Origin: Candidatus Thorarchaeota archaeon
GTDB taxonomy: Archaea; Asgardarchaeota; Thorarchaeia; Thorarchaeales; Thorarchaeaceae
Assembly: GCA_020355105.1 (NCBI GenBank)
Contig: CP070658.1
Span: 631,092-637,882, forward strand
Reading direction: 5' to 3'
Length of the DNA: 6,791 nucleotides
In this document: one piece after another, positions 1 through 5,713 of the stretch
Layout: each line of letters opens with the position of its first letter
Position numbering within the stretch: the first letter of the stretch is position 1
Position numbers and translations under genes: made by a program
Notes under the pieces: model-generated
Seen by the model: only the letters and a program-made list of their open reading frames with translations
What the model was told of the DNA's origin: nothing
Database searches by the model: none

Positions 1-231
1 ATAGCAGAAGGATGGAAGATCTTCAGGATTCACACCCAACTCAATGAGCATATTCAGAAAGTTACGGTCCCTGCAGGCAGGACGTACAGTGCAACCGAGA
101 CGGTCCTCCTGACATTCTTCGCACTTCTGCTCAAGTAGTTCAAAGAACTCCTCGGCAATGCGGCTATCTGATGCTTTGTCAAGCAACTTCAGTCTCGATG
201 CAAGATCATCATTGTGTCGTTTCAGCTTCAT
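1..231 (-). CDS. Cys-rich, probably metal-binding protein (partial, C-terminus off left edge)
   Basis: Seventy-seven codons are open from an ATG at 231-229 to the window edge, so the C-terminus is missing. The translation starts MKLKRHNDDLASRLKLLDKA, a charged helix, and continues through an acidic helix (EEFFELLEQ) into a cysteine cluster, CEECQEDRLGC then CRDRNF about six residues later. Four cysteines spaced C-x2-C-x7-C-x5-C suggest a zinc or iron-sulfur site; the metal is inferred. It ends in the window with an ordinary helix-like stretch (NMLIELGVNPEDLP). The start is uncertain. The frame stays open upstream to a TGA at 327-325 but offers only a TTG (240-238) before that stop, and the nearest purine-rich site (GAGTGAG) is about 11 bases from the ATG. 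It follows the coiled-coil gene ending at 403 on the same strand, 171 bases away. I do not recognise the family. The 327-263 interval may hold a lost N-terminal part (see findings). Confidence 0.7.
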   Translation of the reverse strand, partial: MKLKRHNDDLASRLKLLDKASDSRIAEEFFELLEQKCEECQEDRLGCTVRPACRDRNFLNMLIELGVNPEDLPSFCY

Positions 232-402
232 GACTTTGGTCAACTCACTCAGTACTGTATGGCTACAGATGGACCTGGAGCAGTTCGGTCGGCACCTTGC
301 CGCACAAACGGCAGCGAAGGTGTCTCAAGTTGCGCAATCGCGTTTCAGTTTGATAAGTTTATGGCCCACAACCATGGTCCCGGAGCGGTCCGGAAACAGG
401 TT
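232..402 (-). other. Gene-free gap with possible zinc-finger remnant in another frame
   Basis: This spacer separates the coiled-coil gene (stop at 403) from the Cys-rich gene (ATG at 231). On the minus strand, an ATG at 375-373 in the frame of the downstream gene reads MVVGHKLIKLKRDCAT before a TGA at 327-325. A second frame, open from about 357 to a TAG at 265-263, reads LRHLRCRLCGKVPTELLQVHL, which looks like half of a CxxC zinc ribbon. The original frame then resumes as SHTVLSELTK and leads straight into the downstream gene. A weak TATA-like sequence (CATAAACTTA, 354-363) lies in the same interval. The spacer is either a true leader or the frameshifted start of the downstream gene; I cannot decide between them. 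Confidence 0.4.
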
Positions 403-1362
403 TCATTCGTCGGCCTTGGCAATCTCCTTGAGTTTGGACGTCCAAGAACGGATTTCAGTGTTCAGACTTGCAATGTCATTTTCGTTGAGAGTCGTGGTGG
501 GAGGATAGGACTTCAACTCTCTTGCCTTCTTTCCGAACTGGAATAGCACTGGAGTGTGTCCCTTGATCATCTGTGTGAGCTCATCTCGGACTTCCTCCAG
601 GGCTCCAGCCATCTCCATCGCCTCGGTCTGAGGTGTGACCATGTCAAGAAGATTGTCCATTATGTCATCAATAGCCGAGGGTGTTACTTTCACAGGTTTC
701 GGCTTCGGAGGAGGCTCTTTCTCCTTCGGGGGCTTCTTTGCAGGCTTCCCCGTATCCTTCTCATCCGGTTCTGCGGCCACCCTCTCAGGTAGATTCGCTG
801 CGATTTCCACTGCCTCAGTCATCTTCTCCAATGATAAATTGTACTTGCGTTCGAGGTCGTCCAGCTGCCGTACGATTATTCCGACAATCTCCTTTGTTTC
901 GGAGAGAGAGCCGGACAACTCTTGAATCGTAGCCTCAAGCCCAGAGAGGCCACCTACATATTGTTGGAGATCGTCAATCTTCTTCCCGATTTCATCATTG
1001 TTCCCACCTGAAGAAGCAACTGACTTCACTTCGTTTCCGACATCAGCTACACCTACGAGGATGTCGTCCATCTTCTTGAATAGGACCTCCATCTCCTTCG
1101 AATCACGTATCTCTACTACGGCAGAATCGATTCCCTTCAGAGTGTCAGCGAGACCGTCAATCTTGCCAGCAAGGTCCTTGTCGTCCTTCGTCTTACTCAT
1201 ATTGTCAAGATGGGTTTCGATCTTAGAGAGTGGAGCTACGCTCTTCTCAATGTCCTTTGTAGAGGCGAGCTCCTCCAGTTTCTTGCCAATGGATGCAAGC
1301 TCCTCACTGAGCTTGTCTATTTTCTCATCGAGGCTCGCAAGAGCCTTATTCTCGCTGGCCAT
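403..1362 (-). CDS. Coiled-coil protein with Lys/Pro linker and C-terminal helical module
   Basis: A 319-residue soluble protein with no signal peptide or membrane segment; I do not recognise the family. Residues 1-190 are mostly amphipathic helix with four degenerate copies of K-[I/M]-D-x-[L/I] at about 14, 67, 97 and 128, each opening a heptad-like segment, broken by a Gly/Asn turn near 118-123. Residues 203-226 are a Lys/Pro-rich, probably disordered linker. Residues 227-319 form a separate, mainly helical module (IDDIMDNLLDMVTPQTEAME, then HTPVLFQFGKKARELKSYPP). The frame extends upstream to 1470, but that stretch overlaps a good BRE/TATA element at 1412-1425, which puts the transcript start near 1390. 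The ATG at 1362 follows TTGGGGA by six bases and is preferred; the ATG at 1377 (five more residues) has no ribosome site. It lies 121 bases downstream of dtdA on the same strand but probably has its own promoter. A scaffolding or chemoreceptor-like coiled-coil role would be a guess. Confidence 0.85.
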   Translation of the reverse strand: MASENKALASLDEKIDKLSEELASIGKKLEELASTKDIEKSVAPLSKIETHLDNMSKTKDDKDLAGKIDGLADTLKGIDSAVVEIRDSKEMEVLFKKMDDILVGVADVGNEVKSVASSGGNNDEIGKKIDDLQQYVGGLSGLEATIQELSGSLSETKEIVGIIVRQLDDLERKYNLSLEKMTEAVEIAANLPERVAAEPDEKDTGKPAKKPPKEKEPPPKPKPVKVTPSAIDDIMDNLLDMVTPQTEAMEMAGALEEVRDELTQMIKGHTPVLFQFGKKARELKSYPPTTTLNENDIASLNTEIRSWTSKLKEIAKADE

Positions 1363-1411
1363 TAATTCCCCAACCATTGGTATCGGAGGTTGTGTGCAGC
1401 ACAGTTTCTGC

Positions 1412-1425
1412 ATATTTAGCTTTTC
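1412..1425 (-). promoter_or_regulatory. BRE/TATA promoter of the 319-residue coiled-coil gene
   Basis: The minus strand reads CGAAAAG followed by CTAAATAT, an A-rich BRE-like element directly ahead of a TATA-like box (1412-1419). The usual spacing of about 25 bases from the TATA centre puts the transcript start near 1390, giving a short leader to the ATG at 1362 that contains the GGGGA ribosome site. This fixes the gene start downstream of the longer open frame. The call rests on sequence match and spacing only. Confidence 0.6.
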
Positions 1426-1483
1426 GGGATGCCTCATAAATGTGGGCGTTACAGAGTCTAGAGGTATCACTCACGGCGCGAGA

Positions 1484-2317
1484 TTATACTCTGGAGGAGC
1501 GAATGACTTCAAGGTCACACTCCTCAAGGATAGGGAAGAGTCTTCCCTTCTGCTCAGCATTGGTTCCCTTCCAGTCTATGATGGCTCGAGTGACCTTCTC
1601 TCTGCTTCTTAAGATCATCTGATGTACAAGAGAGGGACTCATCTCATCCAAAGCGTACTTGGGAGCTATGTGACCGATTCTGATGTTTCTTTCCAGAACT
1701 AGCTTGTTGAACTTGCTCGCATAATGGGTTCCGCCGAAGCCAATCGATGCCTCATGCTCAATAGGTGCGCGAACGCAGTCCATCGCAGCTGCAGCTACCG
1801 CCTGGGCTCCATCCATGTTTCTCCAATGTGATTCATCACTTCCGAGCTCGATGAAGAGCAGCGGTGTATTCATCGATGTCGGGCCATGATGAGTCACCTC
1901 AAGTGTGACATCGAACTCCTCCATTGATCTCTGATCTCTCTCAATCTTCAGTTTGCGGAGGGCTGTGGACACAAGTGATGCAGTGGAAACCGATAGCTGC
2001 TCTGGTTCTCCGCCAAAACTGGCGTCAGCTCCGAAGTTGCCAGTGCTGTGAACCAGCAGGGCAGGACGGCCAGATTGTGCTCTGTGTCGAGAGCAGAAAA
2101 CAAAGACTTGAGCTTCAAAGTGCTGTTCAAGGTGATTTGCGAGGATCATGTCCCGATTGGTGGTGACCAGGAGAGCAGATTCTCCAAGCGAGTAGACTGG
2201 GCTTCCTTCAAAGCTCGAGCCAGAGTCTTCAAAGCCATGGTCATCTATCAAGACCCTACCTATAGTCTGACTGGCAATGTCTTGAGTGGATGCAACAAGC
2301 ACTCTCACATTGAACAC
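1484..2317 (-). CDS. dtdA: D-aminoacyl-tRNA deacylase (archaeal DTD2 type)
   Basis: This cytoplasmic enzyme hydrolyses D-amino acids from mischarged tRNAs (chiral proofreading), freeing the tRNA for reuse; the archaeal/plant DTD2 family is described as metal-dependent. The 277-residue length fits the family. Recognisable blocks in order are SRHRAQSG (77-84), HSTGNFG (90-96), EVTHHGPTSMNTPLLFIELGS (140-160, the clearest family signature), GFGGTHYA (193-200) and GHIAPKYAL (215-223). The His-rich EVTHHGPT and GGTHYA segments probably build the active site. From memory the first block is more often H-x-P-G-N; the Thr here is a mild variant. The start given is GTG at 2317, with AAAGG immediately upstream, which is very close. 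A second GTG three codons later (2308-2306) would give MRVLVASTQD, more typical of the family, and would place AAAGG nine bases upstream. The gene lies 7 bases after the 410-residue coiled-coil gene, so the two are probably cotranscribed. Confidence 0.93.
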   Translation of the reverse strand: MFNVRVLVASTQDIASQTIGRVLIDDHGFEDSGSSFEGSPVYSLGESALLVTTNRDMILANHLEQHFEAQVFVFCSRHRAQSGRPALLVHSTGNFGADASFGGEPEQLSVSTASLVSTALRKLKIERDQRSMEEFDVTLEVTHHGPTSMNTPLLFIELGSDESHWRNMDGAQAVAAAAMDCVRAPIEHEASIGFGGTHYASKFNKLVLERNIRIGHIAPKYALDEMSPSLVHQMILRSREKVTRAIIDWKGTNAEQKGRLFPILEECDLEVIRSSRV

Positions 2318-2324
2318 CCTTTGC

Positions 2325-3557
2325 TCAATCTACAACACACTTTTTCAGCAAGGGTTCGAGCTTGATTTCCAGTTGAAGAGTTACCTTCTCCTCAAAGGAC
2401 TCCAGAATCTCCGATTCGATTCGATCCCTATGCTCTTGAACTCTGGCAACCTCTCGCGAGATGTCATCTCTGATTCTGAGCATATCGCTACGATGATACT
2501 CTAGGTTCTTCTGAGCTTCTTCGAGGCTGTTCTGAAGTCGAGCACTCTCTGCATAGACATCGGAGCCCGCATACGAAAGACGCTTTTCTTCCACTTCTTT
2601 CGCCTTCTTTTGGAGCTCCCGCAATGATCCGCTGTTAATCGACTCCACCTCTTCAATCGCCCTTCTACCAAGTCTATCTTTCAATGACAGCTTGCCAGTC
2701 TGAATTGCTACCTTTAGGCCGTTAAGACCCTCAAGGAGGCCTGGGTAGTCGTCCGTTTCTTCTACAATGGCTCTGTATGGATCCTCGAAGTAGTCGACAA
2801 GTGCTTTCTGCCCTGCTGCACCGACCCTGACACCTGTGTCTCGTTGGAGGAACTTCTTCACCTGCTTCTTCAGAGGATTCATCTTCATTCTTAGCAGGCT
2901 AGCCAAGTGGTCGGCCTCTTCGTCCAAGTTGAGAAGCCCAGCTACATCTGAAGTTTCAACGAATGTGTCATAGGCATTCTTTGCGGAATCATACTCAGAT
3001 GCAGCAGTTTCAATCTTCATCCTAGTCTGTCTAATTTGCTCTTCAAACAGCTCTTCGCTGTAGCCCAAGTCCTTCAGCGTCTGAATGCGGCTTCCGATTC
3101 TCTCCAATTCTTTGAGCCAACTATACTCATAGAGGAGCTTCTGAAGCTTGTTCATTTCATTCATGAGCTCTTTCATGGCTGCATCGATCTGCTTGATGGT
3201 TCTCTTGTGCCTCTTGTCCATCCGTCTGATCCATCGAGCACCAGCACCCCAAAGCTCCTGAATGAAGGCCCTGATTTCGTCCTGTAGAGCCTCTGCACTA
3301 CCGTGGGTTATCTCCTTGTCAACATAGAAGTCCTCTGTTATCTCCTCAACCTTCATTGCGAACCTCGTGGCAATTCCAATTGAATCTGGTTCATCATCGT
3401 CAGTCTCTTTGAGGTCCTTTGACAGATCTCTAATGTCCTTCAGAGTTCTCTCGACCAACTTGTAGCTCTTCTCCGCCTTCTTGGTGAATTCCTTGGACTG
3501 CTTTAAGAGACGTTTGCGATACCACTTCTGGAGCTGGTCGATTGTAAGAGTAGTCAT
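2325..3557 (-). CDS. Large coiled-coil protein of unknown function (410 aa)
   Basis: A highly charged, almost entirely helical soluble protein of 410 residues with no signal peptide, membrane segment or catalytic motif that I can see. Residues 7-50 are a basic helix (WYRKRLLKQSKEFTKKAEKS). An acidic break follows at 51-58 (ETDDDEPD), then helical segments 60-205, including a Trp/Arg-rich patch near 103-117 (LWGAGARWIRRMDKRHK). A less helical, possibly globular middle spans about 237-300 (RDTGVRVGAAGQKALVDYF, then YPGLLEGLNGLKVAIQTGKL). Residues 300-405 are a long heptad-rich coil. The ATG at 3557 has GAGGT nine bases upstream (3567-3571), a good start. The stop lies 7 bases before dtdA, so they likely share a transcript. 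It is divergent from the interrupted gene at 3699. I do not recognise the family; an SMC-like or membrane-remodelling helical role is possible but nothing in the sequence shows it. Confidence 0.87.
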   Translation of the reverse strand: MTTLTIDQLQKWYRKRLLKQSKEFTKKAEKSYKLVERTLKDIRDLSKDLKETDDDEPDSIGIATRFAMKVEEITEDFYVDKEITHGSAEALQDEIRAFIQELWGAGARWIRRMDKRHKRTIKQIDAAMKELMNEMNKLQKLLYEYSWLKELERIGSRIQTLKDLGYSEELFEEQIRQTRMKIETAASEYDSAKNAYDTFVETSDVAGLLNLDEEADHLASLLRMKMNPLKKQVKKFLQRDTGVRVGAAGQKALVDYFEDPYRAIVEETDDYPGLLEGLNGLKVAIQTGKLSLKDRLGRRAIEEVESINSGSLRELQKKAKEVEEKRLSYAGSDVYAESARLQNSLEEAQKNLEYHRSDMLRIRDDISREVARVQEHRDRIESEILESFEEKVTLQLEIKLEPLLKKCVVD

Positions 3558-3566
3558 CGGAGTGAG

Positions 3567-3571
3567 ACCTC
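3567..3571 (-). promoter_or_regulatory. Ribosome binding site GAGGT of the 410-residue coiled-coil gene
   Basis: GAGGT on the minus strand ends nine bases before the ATG at 3557-3555, matching the archaeal anti-Shine-Dalgarno sequence. It supports this ATG as the start. Confidence 0.6.
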
Positions 3572-3647
3572 GATGCGTGACCGGATTTCTGTCTTGCTTT
3601 TCAACTTTGTGAACGGGGAGCCTCTTTACCTAGCCAACAGAGGAGAG

Positions 3648-3654
3648 CTTTTAA
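3648..3654 (+). promoter_or_regulatory. TATA-like box between divergent genes
   Basis: CTTTTAA on the plus strand lies about 47 bases before the ATG at 3699. A start about 26 bases downstream gives a leader of roughly 20 bases that contains the GTGAT ribosome site at 3689-3693. On the other strand the same bases read TTAAAAG and could serve the gene starting at 3557, but with a leader of about 70 bases. This is an A/T-rich match only, without a clear BRE. Confidence 0.35.
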
Positions 3655-3698
3655 CCGCAGTGACATTCGACAGGTGCAGCATAGGTAAGTGATCGGTC

Positions 3699-4502
3699 AT
3701 GTCCGAGGTCTTCGATACCGGGAACCGGCGTCCTAGACTCGATATCAGCTACACAGTTGACTGCATATCTTGAGGAAGAGGTCGGCTTGGTTTCTTCATA
3801 AGACGCCTCGGTCTGATTGATCCCTCTGGGAAGGAACGGCTACTGCTGAGGAATCCTGCAGAATACAAGGGAGGCTTCTGGCTTTCCTACCTGAGAAACG
3901 GGGTTCTGAGCACGGTTGAATCAACTGAACCGGAATCAGTTTCCCTTGTCAGTAACGAACCAGGAGAAGGGACTCTCAGCGTGGAGCTGCGGCATATGCC
4001 CAAGGGAGCGACAGAACCCAATGTCGCTCTCGGACTAGACCTTTGGAGCTACAACAAGCCCATTCTTCTAGTGCGGCACACGACGACCAATATCGGCAGC
4101 AGCAGAGTCGAAGATCTGAAGCTTCACTGCTTCTTCGACTTCGATGTAGGTGGCCCCACGAGCTATAAGGATGACATCGGTGTATATGACCCCGAAAGCG
4201 GCGTCATAATGGCCTATGACGATACTAGGCTCTCTGTGGCCATGACCTCTCGGCCGCAACCGGACCGTTGGGAGATATCAACACCGCTGAAGCTGAAGGT
4301 GACACCAAATCGACGCGATCTCAAGAACAACCTTGAGTTGGGACCGAAAGACATTGCCACTGGACTCCAATGGAACTTGGGAAACATGGAACCAAGTGAA
4401 AGCAAGTCTATTGACATTGTCCTCGTTTCTGCGGTGAGTCAGGACGAAACGTCTAACCTCCTCGAAAACGCATGGAGCCTGTTCGCACGGAAGATCCGAT
4501 GA
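3699..4502 (+). pseudogene. Beta-rich protein gene interrupted by an in-frame TGA
   Basis: From the ATG at 3699 (GTGAT at 3689-3693, five bases upstream) the frame reads MSEVFDTGNRRPRLDISYTV plus DCIS, then a TGA at 3771-3773. The same frame then continues without another stop to the TGA at 4500-4502, starting GRGRLGFFIRRLGLIDPSGK. Apart from the TGA the product would be 267 codons long. No ATG, GTG or TTG occurs in frame between 3774 and the GTG at 3981, so the clearly coding stretch in between can only be reached through the TGA or from an unusual start. The intact part is rich in alternating hydrophobic strands (KPILLVRHTTTNIGSSRVED, LKLHCFFDFDVGG) and ends with a strand pattern (WNLGNMEPSESKSIDIVLVS) typical of beta-sandwich domains. 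I do not recognise the family; a carbohydrate-enzyme accessory beta-sandwich is one possibility. No signal peptide is seen. If the TGA is real the gene is probably newly inactivated, because the rest of the frame is undamaged. Confidence 0.75.
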
Positions 4503-4528
4503 CGTTGGCACGTAAAGCTAGGCAGTGT

Positions 4529-4567
4529 CAGCAGAGGAAGGGCAGCACCCAACATCTTCCGCTGTTG
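4529..4567. repeat. Imperfect hairpin in the convergent intergenic region
   Basis: CAGCAGAGGAAG (4529-4540) pairs with CTTCCGCTGTTG (4556-4567) around a 15-base loop. Eleven of twelve positions pair, including one G-T wobble, with a single A-G mismatch. It starts 26 bases after the stop of the plus-strand interrupted gene and could help end or stabilise that transcript. No T-run follows on the plus strand. Confidence 0.5.
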
Positions 4568-4572
4568 CACTG

Positions 4573-4623
4573 GGAAGAAAAAGAGAGTGAGAAGAGGCCA
4601 CTCAGCTGAGCAAGCCTCATCTC
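4573..4623 (-). terminator. Hairpin plus T-rich tract after the winged-helix gene
   Basis: On the minus strand, directly after the TAA at 4626-4624, GAGATGAGGC (4623-4614) pairs with GCCTCTTCTC (4598-4589) with one mismatch. It encloses a perfect 10-base palindrome CTCAGCTGAG (4610-4601). Two bases later the strand becomes T-rich (TCTCTTTTTCTTCCC, 4587-4573). The layout is that of a bacterial-style intrinsic terminator. Archaeal termination depends mainly on the T-tract, so the hairpin may instead protect the mRNA end. Confidence 0.55.
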
Positions 4624-5061
4624 TTAGTCAGACCTACTGCACAGGAAATCAGCCAGCATCATTGCTGATGATGTGAGCCTAGCAGGCTGCCCCTTGTTTT
4701 CCATATCACCACCAGTTAGCAGACCCATATTCATCAGGGAACGTAGGTTCCACTTCGTGGTACTGTAGGGCACAGTGGTCCTTCGGGATACGAGATCTGC
4801 TAGTGCCGTCACTGTTAGGTCGCTATTCTTCAGCAGCTCTGCACTCACTCTCAGAACGAGTTTCTGGTTCTCACTCATCCTCAAGTCTGCCAGACTGAAG
4901 AATGACGCAGCGAGGCTGTCAAAAGAAGGCTTGGCGAAAGGTTCGTGGCTCTGTTGCACCTGGTGTGCACTAGAGAATACATTCACCTCTTGCGTGAATT
5001 TCGGACTCACCTTTTGCCTTTGCGACCCGACATTGATGGGCGGTGGTATCGGTTTGAACAC
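4624..5061 (-). CDS. Winged-helix DNA-binding protein, probable transcription regulator
   Basis: A 145-residue protein. Residues 1-60 are Pro/Gln/Ser-rich and look disordered (KPIPPPINVGSQRQKVSPKF). Residues 61-142 resemble an archaeal winged helix-turn-helix: helix 1 QKLVLRVSAELLK (66-78), helix 2 TVTALADLVSRR (83-94), recognition helix YSTTKWNLRSLMNMGLL (99-115), then a short wing with GG and GQPARLT (117-130) and a last helix SAMMLADFL. A role as a DNA-binding regulator is inferred from this fold; target and effector are unknown. The start used is the GTG at 5061, because a stop (TGA, 5076-5074) lies just upstream in frame. The best ribosome site, GAGGTGA at 5080-5074, is placed better for an out-of-frame ATG at 5065 (see findings). 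A start at the internal ATG of codon 62 would leave just the winged helix. It lies 93 bases downstream of the 5155-5676 gene, with a TATA-like box in the gap. Confidence 0.72.
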   Translation of the reverse strand: MFKPIPPPINVGSQRQKVSPKFTQEVNVFSSAHQVQQSHEPFAKPSFDSLAASFFSLADLRMSENQKLVLRVSAELLKNSDLTVTALADLVSRRTTVPYSTTKWNLRSLMNMGLLTGGDMENKGQPARLTSSAMMLADFLCSRSD

Positions 5062-5073
5062 CCATTTCGCTTT

Positions 5074-5080
5074 TCACCTC
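5074..5080 (-). promoter_or_regulatory. Strong ribosome site GAGGTGA before the winged-helix gene
   Basis: GAGGTGA on the minus strand is a near-complete match to the archaeal consensus. Eight bases separate it from an ATG at 5065-5063 that opens a 31-codon frame ending with TAG at 4972-4970. Twelve bases separate it from the GTG at 5061 that opens the winged-helix frame. It therefore does not settle the start in favour of the long gene. Confidence 0.55.
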
Positions 5081-5115
5081 TTATCATTGGGTCATCTGAG
5101 GGCTAATCAGATTTC

Positions 5116-5123
5116 GATTTAAG
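5116..5123 (-). promoter_or_regulatory. TATA-like box upstream of the winged-helix gene
   Basis: CTTAAATC on the minus strand is preceded by the A-containing GCAAACG. A transcript start about 25 bases downstream, near 5094, gives a leader of roughly 30 bases that carries the GAGGTGA site. It suggests that the winged-helix gene has its own promoter rather than depending only on the gene upstream. Confidence 0.4.
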
Positions 5124-5154
5124 CGTTTGCGGGAGAGGCTTTGAAACATAGACA

Positions 5155-5676
5155 CTACCCGATGTCGTCAGGAATCTCGAGACCTATTGCCCCTAGCTTG
5201 CTGAAACCTTGGCTATATAGACTCATGTTGTGCCTGACCTCTTCTTCGATTTCTTTGATCGAAGAGAGGTACGGGGTTATCTCGTCAAGCCCACTTTCCT
5301 TGTACTCTTCCATCATGGAATAGACAGTGTCGCTCATTCCTAGCATCAGGTTCCTGATGACGTCGCCTAGGTCAATCATTGACTGCACAACTTGCACTGC
5401 ATCCTCGTCGGGCATATAGGGAAGAAAGTCTTCAAGCGCAACACGGGCTTCCCGGCATATTTCGACCCGACCAGGAATCACCTCATCGTACATTGAGTGC
5501 ATCCATCCCAATCGTTCCTCACTGGTTAGAGTGCGAAGATTCTCCAAGGAGAAGTACCCTGTCCATGGTCCAAATTCGGTACTCTCATAGGCAATCCAGT
5601 TGTCAAAGGCTCTCAAGACACGTTGCCACCCATCAGCGGTTCTCGACATCAATCCATCCCGAGAGTCTGTCATCAT
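5155..5676 (-). CDS. Acidic helical protein of unknown function
   Basis: A 173-residue soluble, acidic protein that I do not recognise. The N-terminal third is Trp/Tyr-rich (GWQRVLRAFDNWIAYES, then FGPWTGYFSLENLRTLTSEE). The rest is predicted helix with many Met, Glu and Asp residues (SMIDLGDVIRNLMLGMSDTV; SSIKEIEEEVRHNMSLYSQG). There is no cysteine cluster, signal peptide, membrane segment or catalytic motif that I can see; the helical C-terminal half may pack as a bundle or mediate oligomerisation. Two adjacent ATG codons sit at 5676-5671 and have no ribosome site. A third in-frame ATG at codon 10 (5649-5647) has GGGATGG (5654-5660) just upstream and fits the distance from the dyad TATA at 5683-5689, so the true protein may have 164 residues. 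It is divergent from the nuclease-fold gene, with 37 bases between the starts. Confidence 0.75.
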   Translation of the reverse strand: MMTDSRDGLMSRTADGWQRVLRAFDNWIAYESTEFGPWTGYFSLENLRTLTSEERLGWMHSMYDEVIPGRVEICREARVALEDFLPYMPDEDAVQVVQSMIDLGDVIRNLMLGMSDTVYSMMEEYKESGLDEITPYLSSIKEIEEEVRHNMSLYSQGFSKLGAIGLEIPDDIG

Positions 5677-5682
5677 TGGTTG

Positions 5683-5689
5683 TTATAAA
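5683..5689. promoter_or_regulatory. Two-way TATA-like box between divergent genes
   Basis: TTATAAA on the plus strand reads TTTATAA on the minus strand, so it is nearly symmetrical. On plus, a start about 26 bases downstream falls at about 5712, next to the ATG at 5714. On minus it falls at about 5660, just ahead of the in-frame ATG at 5649. One element could therefore drive both genes. No convincing BRE is visible on either side. Confidence 0.45.
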
Positions 5690-5703
5690 CTAGCGTGCAA
5701 TAC

Positions 5704-5707
5704 AGGA
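5704..5707 (+). promoter_or_regulatory. Ribosome binding site GGAG of the nuclease-fold gene
   Basis: GGAG lies six bases before the ATG at 5714 and selects this ATG over the longer open frame from 5600, which overlaps the divergent gene. If transcription starts at about 5712, as the TATA box suggests, the site would not be in the transcript and the message would be leaderless. Confidence 0.5.
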
Positions 5708-5713
5708 GTTAAG

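Noticed and set aside
158..546. Two overlapping plus-strand open frames near the left edge
   Set aside because: They run antisense to the Cys-rich gene and the end of the coiled-coil gene, and their translations look random (mixed Ser/Arg/Leu).
1363..1470. N-terminal extension of the 319-residue coiled-coil protein
   Set aside because: It overlaps the BRE/TATA element, its residues are unlike the helical protein that follows, and no ribosome site precedes its start.
998..1612. A 204-residue plus-strand open frame across the coiled-coil and dtdA genes
   Set aside because: It is Ser/Phe-rich, antisense to two well-supported genes, has no ribosome site or recognisable motif, and is explained by their codon composition.
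3771..3773. The in-frame TGA as a selenocysteine codon, since some archaea, including certain Asgard lineages, use selenocysteine
   Set aside because: The flanking residues (VDCIS before, GRGRLG after) do not resemble a selenoprotein redox motif. The downstream hairpin at 4529-4567 pairs its GAA bases instead of leaving them in the internal bulge expected of an archaeal SECIS element.
5600..5713. 38-codon N-terminal extension of the nuclease-fold protein
   Set aside because: It overlaps the divergent gene and its promoter, and GGAG marks the ATG at 5714.
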